Positions 53,405 through 64,000 of a DNA stretch of 64,000 bases are shown here, piece after piece (the stretch's first letter is position 1; every line of letters starts with the position of its first letter). Made by a program: the position numbers and the translations under genes. Below the pieces are notes generated by a model that saw only the letters and a program-made list of their open reading frames with translations, was not told the DNA's origin and made no database searches. Source of the stretch: Bubalus kerabau (lineage: Eukaryota; Chordata; Mammalia; Artiodactyla; Bovidae); assembly GCF_029407905.1 (NCBI RefSeq), contig NC_073637.1:58652501-58716500 (forward strand), read 5' to 3'.

Positions 53405-54204
53405 TCTGTAACGTGCACACATCCAGTTTTGCCACTTTTTGAGAGTGACCAGCTAGTACTGACAGTTTTCCAGTGGGGCATGTGCAGTTTGCTTGGAGGA
53501 GGAAAGGAGAATTGTGGCTGGGAGCAGACGCAACCGGCTCTTGAACCCTGTCGGTCTGTCAGTCCATACCCTTCATTGCAGTGCATCTTGAAAGTCTAGT
53601 TTGACTCATTTGGATGGCGTACAGAGTCGTTCTAATTACATAGGTACACTTGCTGTGTTACATCAAAGGCTCCTTGTCCAGGGCGGGATTTGTCTTCAAA
53701 GACAGTGCAGAGAGTGGCCCATTTGCAGGAAATTGCATGGTTTGGGGGTGATGTGTTTTTGAACTTGTCAATTGGAGATTCCAGTTTTTAAAGTGCTGGC
53801 CTTTTGCTGTATGCCCAAACTGTTAAAAGACTTTCCATTTATAATTTTGAGGATTTCACTTTAACTTCTGCCAGAAGAAACCTGTAACTCAGTTTCCCCT
53901 ATTATCCTTCTTGCTATATCAGCAGTTTGACTCTGAAGTGTTCTTGGGGATGACATCCTAATTTTGTTGATTTATGGGACTTAGTATAGTCCTAGTTACG
54001 TTAGGAAAGAATTAGCTTAGTACTCTTAGTGAGTAATCATCAAAAGGATGCTTGATTATTTCCCTGTAGCTAAAAACAGAGCATGGGGCAGTGAGCAAAT
54101 TACAAGGGCACAGCCTAATTTGAAAGAAACTTCTCACAGTTTTAATCTTGGTACAATGCATTTTATCCCTAGGTGCTGTACATATATCTTTTAATGAGGA
54201 AATT
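53405..54204. other. Unassigned DNA, no gene seen
   Basis: No repeat or coding signal recognised. The SINE-derived frame at 53126-53599 runs into it without conserved features. Confidence 0.4.
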
Positions 54205-54380
54205 AAAAGCCTGGCTTTTGAAATCAGAGGTCAGAGCTGGATTTAAATTTGTCACTAACAAAGTGTATGACTTTGGAAAGGTTTCTTAAACTCTCTAATC
54301 TGTTTATTCACTTCTGATAAACAGAAATTATGAGTAATAAGCACTGCTTTCAAAAATGATGAAAGCATATAGCCTGCAAT
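54205..54380 (+). repeat. MIR SINE remnant
   Basis: 'gtcagagctggatttaaat', 'gtatgactttggaaaggtt' and 'cttaaactctctaatctg' follow the MIR order. High divergence. Confidence 0.6.
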
Positions 54381-54612
54381 TCGTCACGTAGTGTGTTCCT
54401 CTGGTTCATTTTCTTCTCCTCCCATATTGATTTTCCTCATTTTCATTTCTTCTTGTCCTGAATACACATAACTTCTTAGAACAAGAACGATTAAGTAGCT
54501 AGATTTCAAACTAAGGTATTGATTGCTATAAACTTAGCACTGACAAAGCGTGTTAAAATGAACTTTGATAAATGTTAAATGCAGGTGATTGATTAAAAAT
54601 TACTGAGAACTA

Positions 54613-54737
54613 GGAAATGGCAGCCCACTCCAGTGTTCTTGCCTGGAGAATCCCAGGGACGGGGGAGCCTGGTGGGCTGCCGTCTATAGGGTCGCACAGA
54701 GTCGAACACGACTGATGTGACTTAGCAGCAGCAGCAA
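54613..54737 (+). mobile_element. ART2A second-unit fragment
   Basis: 'ggaaatggcagcccactcc' to 'gactgatgtgacttagcagc', with a short (CAG)n. Only the second half of the dimer is present. Confidence 0.85.
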
Positions 54738-57318
54738 ACCCTGTGTAGGTCTGAAGATTTAATAGTGAATCTTTCTAATTTTAATTAAGTCTGTGTGGTA
54801 TTTCACCCACAGTGACCTAGACGGAGTGTAATAAAGCGTTCACTTGTTATTTTTGCATAATCGTGTATTCCTGAATAATTGTTAGGCAATAATGCTTGTC
54901 AGCCCTAAGGGTTTGCTAGTGTGGTTTTCATTAAGACAATTTAAATTTTTTTTTTATTATCTTCATTTGAAGAGACCTGTCTCTAGGACAGTGTAGCTAA
55001 CAGTATTCATTCTCTATTTTAAAACACAGTGGTAGAATCCACATCTAAAACACATGGATCCTTTAATCTGGTTAGTTTTGATACTGGTGGTTCTTGAGGG
55101 CTGTGTTTATGACACCAAATAAGCTATCCAGTTGACTTTCCATTTATTGTCTTAAAATTAAAATACCGAAATAAGCAGGAGTCAGTCTAGGAAGCATGTG
55201 GTCCATGAGAGACAGTTGAGTAACTTGTACACAGTGAGAATTCCATCATACCCTGTTTCCCCTTTTAAAAAACCAATTTAATCTTTGGATAGAGGGGACG
55301 TTTTTTCCTATAGGCAGTTGGGTAGGTCAGGCACCATGGCACTTAGCTTATAGTACTTAGGAAGTATGCAGAACTTATTTTGAAATACTGTTAGTATAAG
55401 AAGTATTTAAGTACTTTATGGAATAGAAGTCCAGCTCTGTTTATGAGCAGTTTGTTTTTTTCTATTTAAATAATTGGATTATCTCCTTGTGTAAACTTGG
55501 ACTCATGTGAAAGTGGTGGTTTCACAATCTTCATAAATGTATATATTTAGATCTGCTCATGTTTGAGTTACCATTAGCACCAACACTCTGTCAACATTTC
55601 CACAGGGTCTTTTAAGTATGTTGAGAAAGTCCCAGCCAACCCTTGACGTGAGTAATCTATATTACACAGCAGTTTCTAGGCACGGCTCAGAGGATCCCAC
55701 ACATTCTAACTTTAAACTTACATATCTTCTGGCATTAGAACAGTTTGATGGAGTGATTTTTTTTTTTATTCTGTCCCAGATTCAAGCTGGTGGCTTATTT
55801 TATACAATGTAAAATATATGTCTTCCTTTGTTTCAAAACATCATATAACTTTGGGCAAATGAGCAATCTCAAAGCATCTTATATTGTTCTCTGACTTCAT
55901 CACCTAATGAATGTTAATGGCCATAGCTGTTGTAGAAACTGAAGAGCTTATGCCTTTGACCATGTTAATAGTTTAGTTTTGGGATGAGCATCTTAAGATC
56001 CTTAATTGTACATTTTCCCCCGTTACCTGTCAGAGTTAACATTTAGCCTCGGAATATGCATTAAGATTTTTGTGTCAGAGTTGGTGGTGGGAGTGAGGGG
56101 AAGAGGAATAATTCTTAAAGGGCTTGACTTCGACAGTGAGTGTTCATTCTGAGAAATACTTCACTCTTTGGGGAATTGTATATGCTTACTTGAGGGCTAG
56201 TGATTTTAATTTTTCGCTAGCATCTATACGTAGCTACTTTCATATTTGCTTGGGTCTTTTTACTTGATGTTGGGTGTTAATGACTGTTTTTGGGAAAATG
56301 TTTCTGGGTCTCATTTAATTCATTCAAATTCTTACTTTCTACTTGATGGTTAGTTGATGAGTGCATAGAACTGGCACATCAGAGTGCTCATTTCAACCTT
56401 CCTTGAGCTTCTAGAACACCATGGTGCCAAACTCTCAGGATCAGGACCTGATGGGTACTGATTAAAAACAAACAAAAACACTTAGGTACCTTGCATTGCA
56501 AAGTAACATGTGCATTCAGAAGCTCTTTTGGGAAATCTGTGGCTCACATCACCAGATGTGTAACCTGCATCTGCTTCAGCTGCTTACATTTAGGGTGAAC
56601 TATGTTGAAAGGATACTGCTTTGTCTCAAAGTAAAATGTGTTGAACCAAAGTAATTTATCCTGATGATTGCAGTGACTGCTTTGGTGCAACCTTTCAATT
56701 TCCTCCAGTTTTGGCAGACTGCCTTGAATATTAATGATGATTTGTTAAATTAGAAGGGGAATGTGTTTATTGTTTTCTGAATAGGTCCATTGTGCCCTCA
56801 AACAAACCCATGTAAGATTCCATCCAGATTTATTTTGCAACCATATCTTAGCTCATCATCTTTGTTTTTGACCTGCCTTCTGAGTATTCTGGGCTTCCCT
56901 GGGACATCTCAGTTAATTCAGACTTGAAGCACTCATGACACATGCCTCATACACGCTTTCTGCTTCCTTGTAATGTGTTTTTTTAAAAAATATCCCATCT
57001 GGTTAACCACACAACAGCCATGGCTAATCTTGGTTGTAAATGTATTGCTGAGGTGCCAGTCTATGAGGATTATGACTCATGTGGTGCGAGCACTCGAGAG
57101 GAATTAGCAGCTTACAGTTGTGGTCCTTTTCCTCATTTTTTTGTGACGATATTAGCACTTCATGTGTTAAAATAAACCTGTAACTCTACTTAAATTCCTC
57201 CCTCCATATTTTAAAATCTTCTAGTAGATTTGAATTTTTTTTACAGTAAGATACATACTTTGGTAGGAGCAGAAACATCATCTAATTAAATTCCTTTAAT
57301 CCTGATGTCATTAAGAAT
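54738..57318. other. Unassigned AT-rich DNA, no gene seen
   Basis: 2.6 kb without young repeats. No frame over 64 codons, no motif. The longest repeat-poor block in the right half of the window. Confidence 0.45.
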
Positions 57319-57612
57319 ATTACCTGGTATCTCAGTTGGTAAAGAATCTGCCTGCAATGTAGGAGACCTTGATTCAATTCCTGGGTCAGGAAGATCCCCT
57401 GAAGAAGGGATAGGCTACCCGCTCCAGGATTCTTGGGCTTCTCTGGGTGGCTCAGATGGTAAAGAATCCGCCTGCAATGTGGGAGACCTGGGTTGGGAAG
57501 ATCCTCTGGAGAAATGAATGGCTACCCACTCCAGTGTTCTGGCCCAGAGAATTCCATGGACAGAGGAGCCTGGCAGACTACAGTCCATGAGATCACAAAG
57601 AGTCAGACATGA
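57319..57612 (+). mobile_element. Two joined Bov-tA SINEs
   Basis: A first unit (57319-57432) stops partway through the tail at 'ccgctccaggattcttg'. A second unit begins at once with 'gggcttctctgggtggctc' and runs to 'agtcagacatgactttc'. The second lost part of its B-box region. Confidence 0.85.
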
Positions 57613-57637
57613 CTTTCTTTCAGAAGGTGAAAGTATA

Positions 57638-57846
57638 AAGTGAAAGTGAAGTTGCTCAGTCATGTTGGACTCTGCAACCCCATGAACTGTAGCCTACCAG
57701 CCTTCTCTGTCCATGGGATTTTTCAGGCAAGAATACTGGAATGGGTTGCCATTTCCTTCTCCAGAAGATCTTCCTGACCCAGGGATTGAACCCAGGTCTC
57801 CCGCATTATAGGCAGACACTTATTGTCTGAGCCACCAGGGAAGTCC
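57638..57846 (-). mobile_element. Bov-tA SINE in inverted orientation
   Basis: Reverse strand from 'gtgaaagtgaagttgctcag' to 'gagccaccagggaagtcc', only about 25 bases from the + strand pair before it. The two form a large imperfect inverted repeat. Confidence 0.88.
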
Positions 57847-59657
57847 TTAAGGAAGTCATCACTTTCAGAGATGATTTCAATATTTTGGGAGGCTTAGAAA
57901 ATTTTAGAAGTATTGTTTTCCTAAGGAATACTTCTGAAGTTAGGGATATATCCAGTCTTTCATTCTTAAAAGACATGTTTTAGGTGGATAAACAATGATA
58001 TTATTAATTATCAACTAATAACATTTTCAGACACCCAATGAACATGGGTTTCTCAAAGCTAATACTTCTTGGAGAAGCTAAAAGTTTCATAAGTCTTTTT
58101 CCTAAAAATATTGGTATCTATTGAAGCACTCATAACAAAAGATAAAAAATGATTCTGAGAAGGTGTGTTTCAATTCTACAGGTTATGAAACTTTTGAATT
58201 CTTGGCACAAGTTTGCCCTTCTCATTTTTTTTCCCTAGACTAAACTCATGTTATTTTAGCTCCTCTAAAACTTCAGTGGACATTTAGAAACTTACCTGTG
58301 TCAGAGCTTTATTAAAATTGTTCATTTTAACATCTGTTTTCTAAGGCATGATTATAATGGTGAATATCTAGCATGTTAAAATCTGTTGTCTTTGCATCAA
58401 AGATCAGATTACATATTTTATTTTTATCAATATTTAAAATTTAATGTAAAATAAAGTACTCTGAAAGATGGGTATTTCTCATTTTGGTCAAATTTTGCAT
58501 GGCTTGATCATTCATAATCTTGATGGCTTAGTCAGGTTTGAGCTTGGTAGTATACATGATTACAGGATTTTTTATCCCAGTGATGCCAAGTTCTAGTGGA
58601 AGGATCTATGCCCAACTTGATTTGTATAGGATCTGACAGGCAAGTTCTCTATTATTGGTGCCAGAGATAGGGTTTTTGTTTCCAAATATGTATCTTGAAT
58701 TTGGAATTGGGTGGAGATAAATATTAGCAATTTTGTGATAGGATGGATCAATGAAGTTAATAATAAATGTTCATTTTTTAAAAAAAGTTGTTGGACTTGT
58801 AACATTATTTAACTTGAAAATATAGAATGAGGCTGATGCTATGCTAACAGGATATTGTTCAGTCTCATTATTTTCAGAATTAGAAATCTATACTCTTTGT
58901 CAGGAATGGATGCCTTCAGCTAGTAAGAATTTAGATTTCTTCTTGTTTGGCAGGGCTTACAACAGAAACAGGGGAACACTTTTAAGAAGTATTAGGAGTA
59001 TATTAGAAACAGATGGGCATTCAGCACCTACATAAAATGTTCTATGGGATAAAATGTGCATAACTGGGTTTGATTTAACAAAGGATCAAACTTAAAATAT
59101 CAGGATTTGTAAAAAACCAAACTTACTTTACAATTTAAGAGTAATATAAATCACGTGACTAGAATTAAGAGTAAAGAGTTTTACTTAAGCTGTTTTTTTT
59201 CTCCTTGTGTACTTATTAGTGATATAAGGAATTGTTACCCAGTTTCTGCCTCGTGATTTTTTGTTTTCTATACCCATATGTTCCTTTTCCCGTCAAGGAG
59301 ATATGTGTGGATTTGTGTTAATACCACTGTCTAACACCTTTTAGAGGATTTTTAATGTTTTATGTGATATATTTCATCTTTAGAATTTTGGGTGGGTCTA
59401 GATTTAGAAAAGTGTTTTGGTTGGAATGATGAGGCCCTGGATCTCAGCAGGCTTCAGGGTTGGAAAAGTTGAAGCTTACGGGGGAGAGCAAATAAACACG
59501 GTCTTCAAAGCTGGGAATTAAGATCTGTTTATTCACCTGCACACTTGAATTAAATCTCATAGAAATACGCTGAGCCATTTGACTTATTAAGATCCTGACA
59601 AAATAAATTACTCTAGTCATGTTTAAAGGTCTAGTTTTTGCTTGGCTTTAGATATAT
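57847..59657. other. Unassigned AT-rich DNA, no gene seen
   Basis: 1.8 kb with no recognised repeat or coding signal. Confidence 0.45.
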
Positions 59658-59666
59658 AGAGATTGG
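59658..59666. repeat. Target duplication, first of three copies
   Basis: AGAGATTGG, repeated at 59881-59889 and 60172-60180. The last two copies extend to AGAGATTGGTAT. Confidence 0.85.
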
Positions 59667-59880
59667 GGTGTGTGTGTGTTAGTCGCTCAGTCATGTCTGA
59701 CTTTTTGCGACCCTGTGGACTATAGCCTGCCAGTCTCCTCTGTCCATGGAATTCTCCAGGCAAGATTACTGGAGTGGCTTGCCATGTCCTCCTCCAGGGG
59801 ATCTTACCGACCCAGGGATTGAACCCAGGCCTCCTGCATTGCAGGCAGATGCTTTACCATCTGAGCTACTAGGGAAGCCC
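59667..59880 (-). mobile_element. Bov-tA SINE
   Basis: Reverse-strand unit: (GT)n, 'gttagtcgctcagtcatgtc' to 'gagctactagggaagccc'. Bounded by AGAGATTGG copies at 59658 and 59881. Confidence 0.9.
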
Positions 59881-59892
59881 AGAGATTGGTAT

Positions 59893-60171
59893 GCTGCTGC
59901 TGCTGCTGCTAAGTCGCTTCAGTCGCGTCCGACTCTGTGCGACCCCATAGACGGAAGCCCACCAGGCTCCCCCGTCCCTGGGATTCTCCAGGCAAGAACA
60001 CTGGAGTGGGTTGCCATTTCCTACTCCGATGCATGAAAGTGAAAAGTGAAAGTGAAGTTGCTCAGTTGTGTCCGACTCTTTGCGACCCCATGGACTGCAG
60101 CCTACCAGGCTTCTCTGTCCATGGGATTCTCCAGGCAAAAGTACTGGAGTGGGGTGCCATTGCCTTCTCCA
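59893..60171 (-). mobile_element. ART2A / Bov-A2 dimer SINE
   Basis: (GCT)n, 'aagtcgcttcagtcgcgtcc', first unit 'gacggaagcccaccaggctc', link 'gtgaaaagtgaaagtgaag', second unit to 'gtgccattgccttctcca'. Bounded by perfect AGAGATTGGTAT at 59881-59892 and 60172-60183. Confidence 0.92.
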
Positions 60172-60183
60172 AGAGATTGGTAT

Positions 60184-61453
60184 AGTCACCATATAATGGA
60201 TGAAGAAGTTCTTGTTGAATTTAGCTTCTGATTTACAACATAGAGGAGACCAGGATAGTTGACACTGGACAGGGGTTAATTAAACTGAAAAATTTGTTTG
60301 AGGTTTGGGCCATGAAGCTTCAAACTGCAAAAATTACATGTGTTCTTATCCTTCAGCTTTGAGGAGCACTGCTGAAGGTTGGGGCAAGGGAAGAGACAGC
60401 ACTCAAGGCTGGGTGTGGCTCACATCACTTTTGTTTTAAGAGGATTCCTCTTATGTAGGGTTATAAAGATATCTAAGATATGGACTCAGGTAAGTATTCC
60501 TTACTTCATTTTCATTGTCAGTTAAAGTTCAAGTAAATAAAGCAATGCATTTACTGATTTTAAGAAAACCTTTTTAAAAATGTGGAGTACACTTTGTTGA
60601 CTCTGAAATCTTTGTGGTCAAGATGAAAGTTGACTTCTGATACATAAAAACAAAACAAAACAAAAAGCCTTTAATTTATAATGAGTCTCTTAGCTCTGTA
60701 ATTCTCTTCTCTCCATCCTCCTTACTGTGGAGTGTGATTTATAGTGATAGCTCTGGGTTTAACTTTTGAACTTTAAGTATAGCTTCACTTAACTTTGTGA
60801 TGACTGGGGTCCAGAGAACCTTCTCCTTAAACTATTTTGCTACATATGTAAATCTCCCAAGTTCTCTTTTTACTTATGAAGCTAAGTCTGGGATATGGAT
60901 AACCTTGATATTACGTGTTCATATTTGTAGTTAAGTTGCAGAGCAAAAGGCAGCAGTGAACCACTGCAGAGCGCTCTGCGGTGTGCGGCTGCCTTTTGCT
61001 GAGCTCCAGCCAGCAGCTCCTGTCTTTGTCTTAGTCTCCTGGTTGTTCCTACTTAAAGGCTTTTTTTCCCCCCCCCACAAAAGAGTCATGAGAATCATAA
61101 ATTACATCTCCAAATATCATGTCATAAGGGTCTTTCTGCTTAAGGTGGGTTATGTTCTTAGACAGCCCTGAAAATTAAATGAGTTGGGTTCTCCCCAGTC
61201 ACCACTTCCTCTGCCAAAGCCATTTCATCCATCATAGAGCTGCTGAGTCTTTCTGATTCTGTTCCCTTCACTCATGTTCTACACCCCACCCACCCTACTC
61301 TGTCTTTATCTCCTCCTTGCATGGAAGTTAGTCTGTGTCCCAGTTTTTGAAACTTATATACTGATTCCTTACACCCTGCTCTGAACAATAATAACAAAAT
61401 CTTATAATAAAACCTCTTCAGAGGCATCTGGGAGAATTGTAAATAGTCTAGGC
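60184..61453. other. Unassigned DNA, no gene seen
   Basis: Includes a slightly GC-richer patch at 60955-61030. A 71-codon frame there shows no family motif. Confidence 0.4.
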
Positions 61454-61463
61454 TTATTTCCAG

Positions 61464-61672
61464 GGGCTTCACTGATGGCTCAGATGGTAAAGAATCCATT
61501 TGCAATATAGGAGATCTGGGTTTGATCCCTGGATTGGGAAGATTCCCTGGAGAAGGGAAAGGCTACCCACTCCAGTATTCTTGCCTGGAGAATTCCATGG
61601 ATAGAAGAGCCTGGCGGGCTACAGTCTATGGGGTGTCAAAGAGTCAGACACGACTGAGCAACTAATACATTT
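61464..61672 (+). mobile_element. Bov-tA SINE
   Basis: Head 'gggcttcactgatggctcag', B box region 'gggtttgatccctggattg', tail to 'gacacgactgagcaactaat'. Perfect 10-base target duplication TTATTTCCAG at 61454-61463 and 61673-61682. Confidence 0.92.
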
Positions 61673-61682
61673 TTATTTCCAG

Positions 61683-63826
61683 TCAGCTATGTGAAAACAT
61701 TTTATAAATTGTAATTATTTCATGAGAGTAAGGCATAATAGAAATCTTATAATGAGAATAAAAGCAGAAAAACTGACCCTACAGTAGAATGGAGAGAGAA
61801 GTAGAGAAAGATAGGTGGGGCAGAGGGTAGGGTGGTTAGGGTGTCTAAGCTAGAGGTAGAAAGGGCCTCTAGATAAGATTAGTGGAAATCACAAGAGTAA
61901 GGGTTCAGATTACATCTTCAGAAGATATTATCATGGGAGCTACAAGAGGAAGAAAACTTTTAGTAATGGCCCAGACACAGGAGTTGGGAGGACCAGAGAC
62001 TGAGAATGAGGTCTTGAATCGAGGCTCTAAAAACTGGTTGTGGTCTTCATAAAAACAGTGTTGGGCATAATTGAATGAATGGTGTTGGTGGGTAGAGGCT
62101 ACAGATAAAACTGACATTTCCAAGAAACGAGTGATATTAGTCTGGTTCATTGGTAGGAGAGGATGCTCACGACCTGATGAAATTTGAGCAAGTTATCATA
62201 CTTCATGTAAAGTCTGATCACAGTTATGAAAAATCCCAGTTACATATTTTAACTGTTGTATAAGTGTACATATATAAAGGGGTATCTGGAAAGTTTGTTA
62301 TGATTTTATTAGGAACTCTATATGAGGAAGTGATTTTCCATTTGATTTGATTCCTTTTTGCTCCACAGTTGCAGGTTAAAGAAAATAAGTGGTAAATAAG
62401 AAATTAGTTGGGAAGCATAGATAGGCTTGCAAGCAAGAAAAAGTCCATAAAATAGATTCACTATGTAGATAAAAGCAGTTGAACAGTTGATAGGACGAAG
62501 TCCTAGAATAGGTGGGAAGAAGCAGACCTCAATGGCCAATGCAAAGGGTTATCTTGGCCTTGGTTTCTGATCCTGAGTACCTTAGCTCTTTTTTGGCTCC
62601 TTCTCTGAAATGTTAGGTTAAGACCTTGTTTTGGGGATCTCTCTGGAGGAGAGACTGTAAGAACAATCAGGGAACCCAGGAGAAGTGGGGAGAGAGTGTT
62701 TGTGGAACTGAAACCTAGGAAGAACTGCTCCGAGTAGAGGTACACATATTGGATACTGAAACATTTTAAGGAAAGGACGGGTGTGGTATACAGCATACTT
62801 CGGGGTATTGCTGCTAGTCTGAATACTGAATGTTTATTTCTTATGCAATAAAGATTATATGTAGGGCAAATAGGATTGTAGTCTCAAAGTGAAGTTTCAA
62901 TAATTGATGAATTTTCTATTCCTTATTAAGATTTTCGTGGGCTAATTCAGTAAAATGAAGTCAGTGTGGCCTTATATATCTTGTATTTATGACCTTGCTT
63001 GGTGTAAGGATAACTAAAAGTTAACATGACTTTTTCATATTTTAGAAATTGTACTGGGATTTCAGGTTGTATCATTTTTTAATTTTATACCAGGACTAGA
63101 AACGGAATGTTTTCTTTTAATTATCCTTTTTGTCACTAACTGTAGTGAATTTCATGAGGTTTATATATCTCAGATGCTATTTTTTTTCTTACATGTTTCT
63201 TACCTTTTGTGGTACAGCTCTTTAAAACTATTTTCTAGCTAAGTCCCTCTCCCAGTCTACCATTCAACTTGTCCATAAAATTTTTTTCAGCTTTAGAGTT
63301 TTAATTTTTCTCATTTGCATATTTTATGATACTGTTTCTTCCTGCACGTGATTTCTAGTCATTCCATCCCTTCCAATGTGCTAAAGATACTCACTTTAAG
63401 GTTATTTTCATATTGTTCTTTCTTATTCTTTAGGTATGAAATCTCTTACTCAGACTGACTGTTCCTCACGGGGGTTTGCTTGCACATGTGATTTGTTCGT
63501 TTTGATGTTAAGGTGGTTTTCCTTAAGTCCCAGGTGTCAGGGTTGTAGAAAATTTCTGTAGGGTCATTTCATACTTTTGTTTTCTTTGTGGATATTCCTG
63601 GATCTAACCTCTTGACTTAGAAACCCCATACTACATTGATGATTTGAACTTGGATCCCACACTCAGATGTCTCGTAGATTTGGTGTAGTTATTTCTCATG
63701 GGTTATATTTTTCTCTCCTCCTGTATGCCCCCTAATCCAGGGTTGGAAATGTTTTCTCTGGCCAGTTGGAGCTGGGGCTTCTAATACTTGTTTCATGGAA
63801 AAACAGCCTTCATCACTCCACTCTCA
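61683..63826. other. Unassigned DNA, no gene seen
   Basis: 2.1 kb without recognised repeats. Frames of 73-97 codons on the - strand (61905-62150, 62318-62539, 62503-62796) have no known motif and no supporting context. Confidence 0.45.
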
Positions 63827-63990
63827 GTTCAGTTCAGTCACTCAGTCGTGTCCGACTCTTTGCGACCCCATGAATCGCAGCACGCCAGGCCTCCCTGTCT
63901 ATTACCAACTCCCAGAGTTCACTGAGACTCACGTCCATCGAGTCAGTGATGCCATCCAGCCATCTCATCCTCTGTCGTCCCCTTCTCCTC
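63827..63990 (-). mobile_element. BovB 3' end fragment near window edge
   Basis: Reverse strand: 'cagttcagttcagtcactc' through 'catctcatcctctgtcgtc'. The match stops at about 63990, where the text becomes 'acagagacaa', so the copy is either truncated there or continues after a rearrangement outside the window. Confidence 0.85.
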
Positions 63991-64000
63991 ACAGAGACAA

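Overview
The window looks like ruminant (bovid) nuclear DNA without a host gene. The diagnosis rests on lineage-specific retroelements: BovB (RTE-type) LINEs, Bov-tA SINEs (tRNA-like head plus BovB-derived tail), ART2A/Bov-A2 dimers and a long L1 of the L1-BT type. The species (cow, yak, sheep, goat and so on) cannot be decided from the sequence. I found no spliced host gene, host exon, rRNA, tRNA gene, CRISPR or bacterial-type operon. Nearly every reading frame longer than about 100 codons lies in an L1, BovB or SINE, on the sense or the antisense strand.

Layout. 1-16 kb: mostly unassigned AT-rich sequence with old repeats (MIR-like, old L1), a solo LTR at 2.66-3.14 kb, a mariner-type MITE nested in a MIR at 5.4 kb, and eight SINE insertions. 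16.1-17.8 kb: a 5'-truncated L1 on the + strand carrying the C-terminal third of ORF2. 18.3-19.0 kb: a truncated BovB. 19-23.6 kb: SINEs, including one composite. 23.7-28.2 kb: a near-full-length but decayed BovB on the - strand, with a nested SINE and two tandem 412-base units at its 5' end. 28.2-38.3 kb: SINEs, old L1 pieces and unassigned sequence. 38.3-39.1 kb: an L1 with a 5' inversion (twin-priming type) that later received a SINE.

The centrepiece is a complete, apparently young L1 on the - strand at 39.18-47.57 kb. It has a perfect 14-base target-site duplication, a pure 24-base poly-A, a 3.2 kb 5' UTR beginning with the conserved YY1-type motif, an intact-looking ORF1 and a 1254-codon ORF2 frame. 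ORF2 has one visible lesion, a frame change after codon 23, which separates the catalytic Asn near the N-terminus from the rest of the endonuclease. 47.6-64 kb: unassigned sequence with two more BovB fragments, a third running toward the right edge, and further SINEs.

How the parts relate: L1 supplies the endonuclease and reverse transcriptase that mobilise poly-A elements. BovB is the likely driver of the Bov-tA and ART2A SINEs, which share its 3' end. Many insertions keep readable target duplications, so the order of insertion can be reconstructed in several places. The points most worth a second look are the near-intact L1, its repeated 5' UTR, two loci where successive insertions used the same target bases, and the inverted L1 with its nested SINE.
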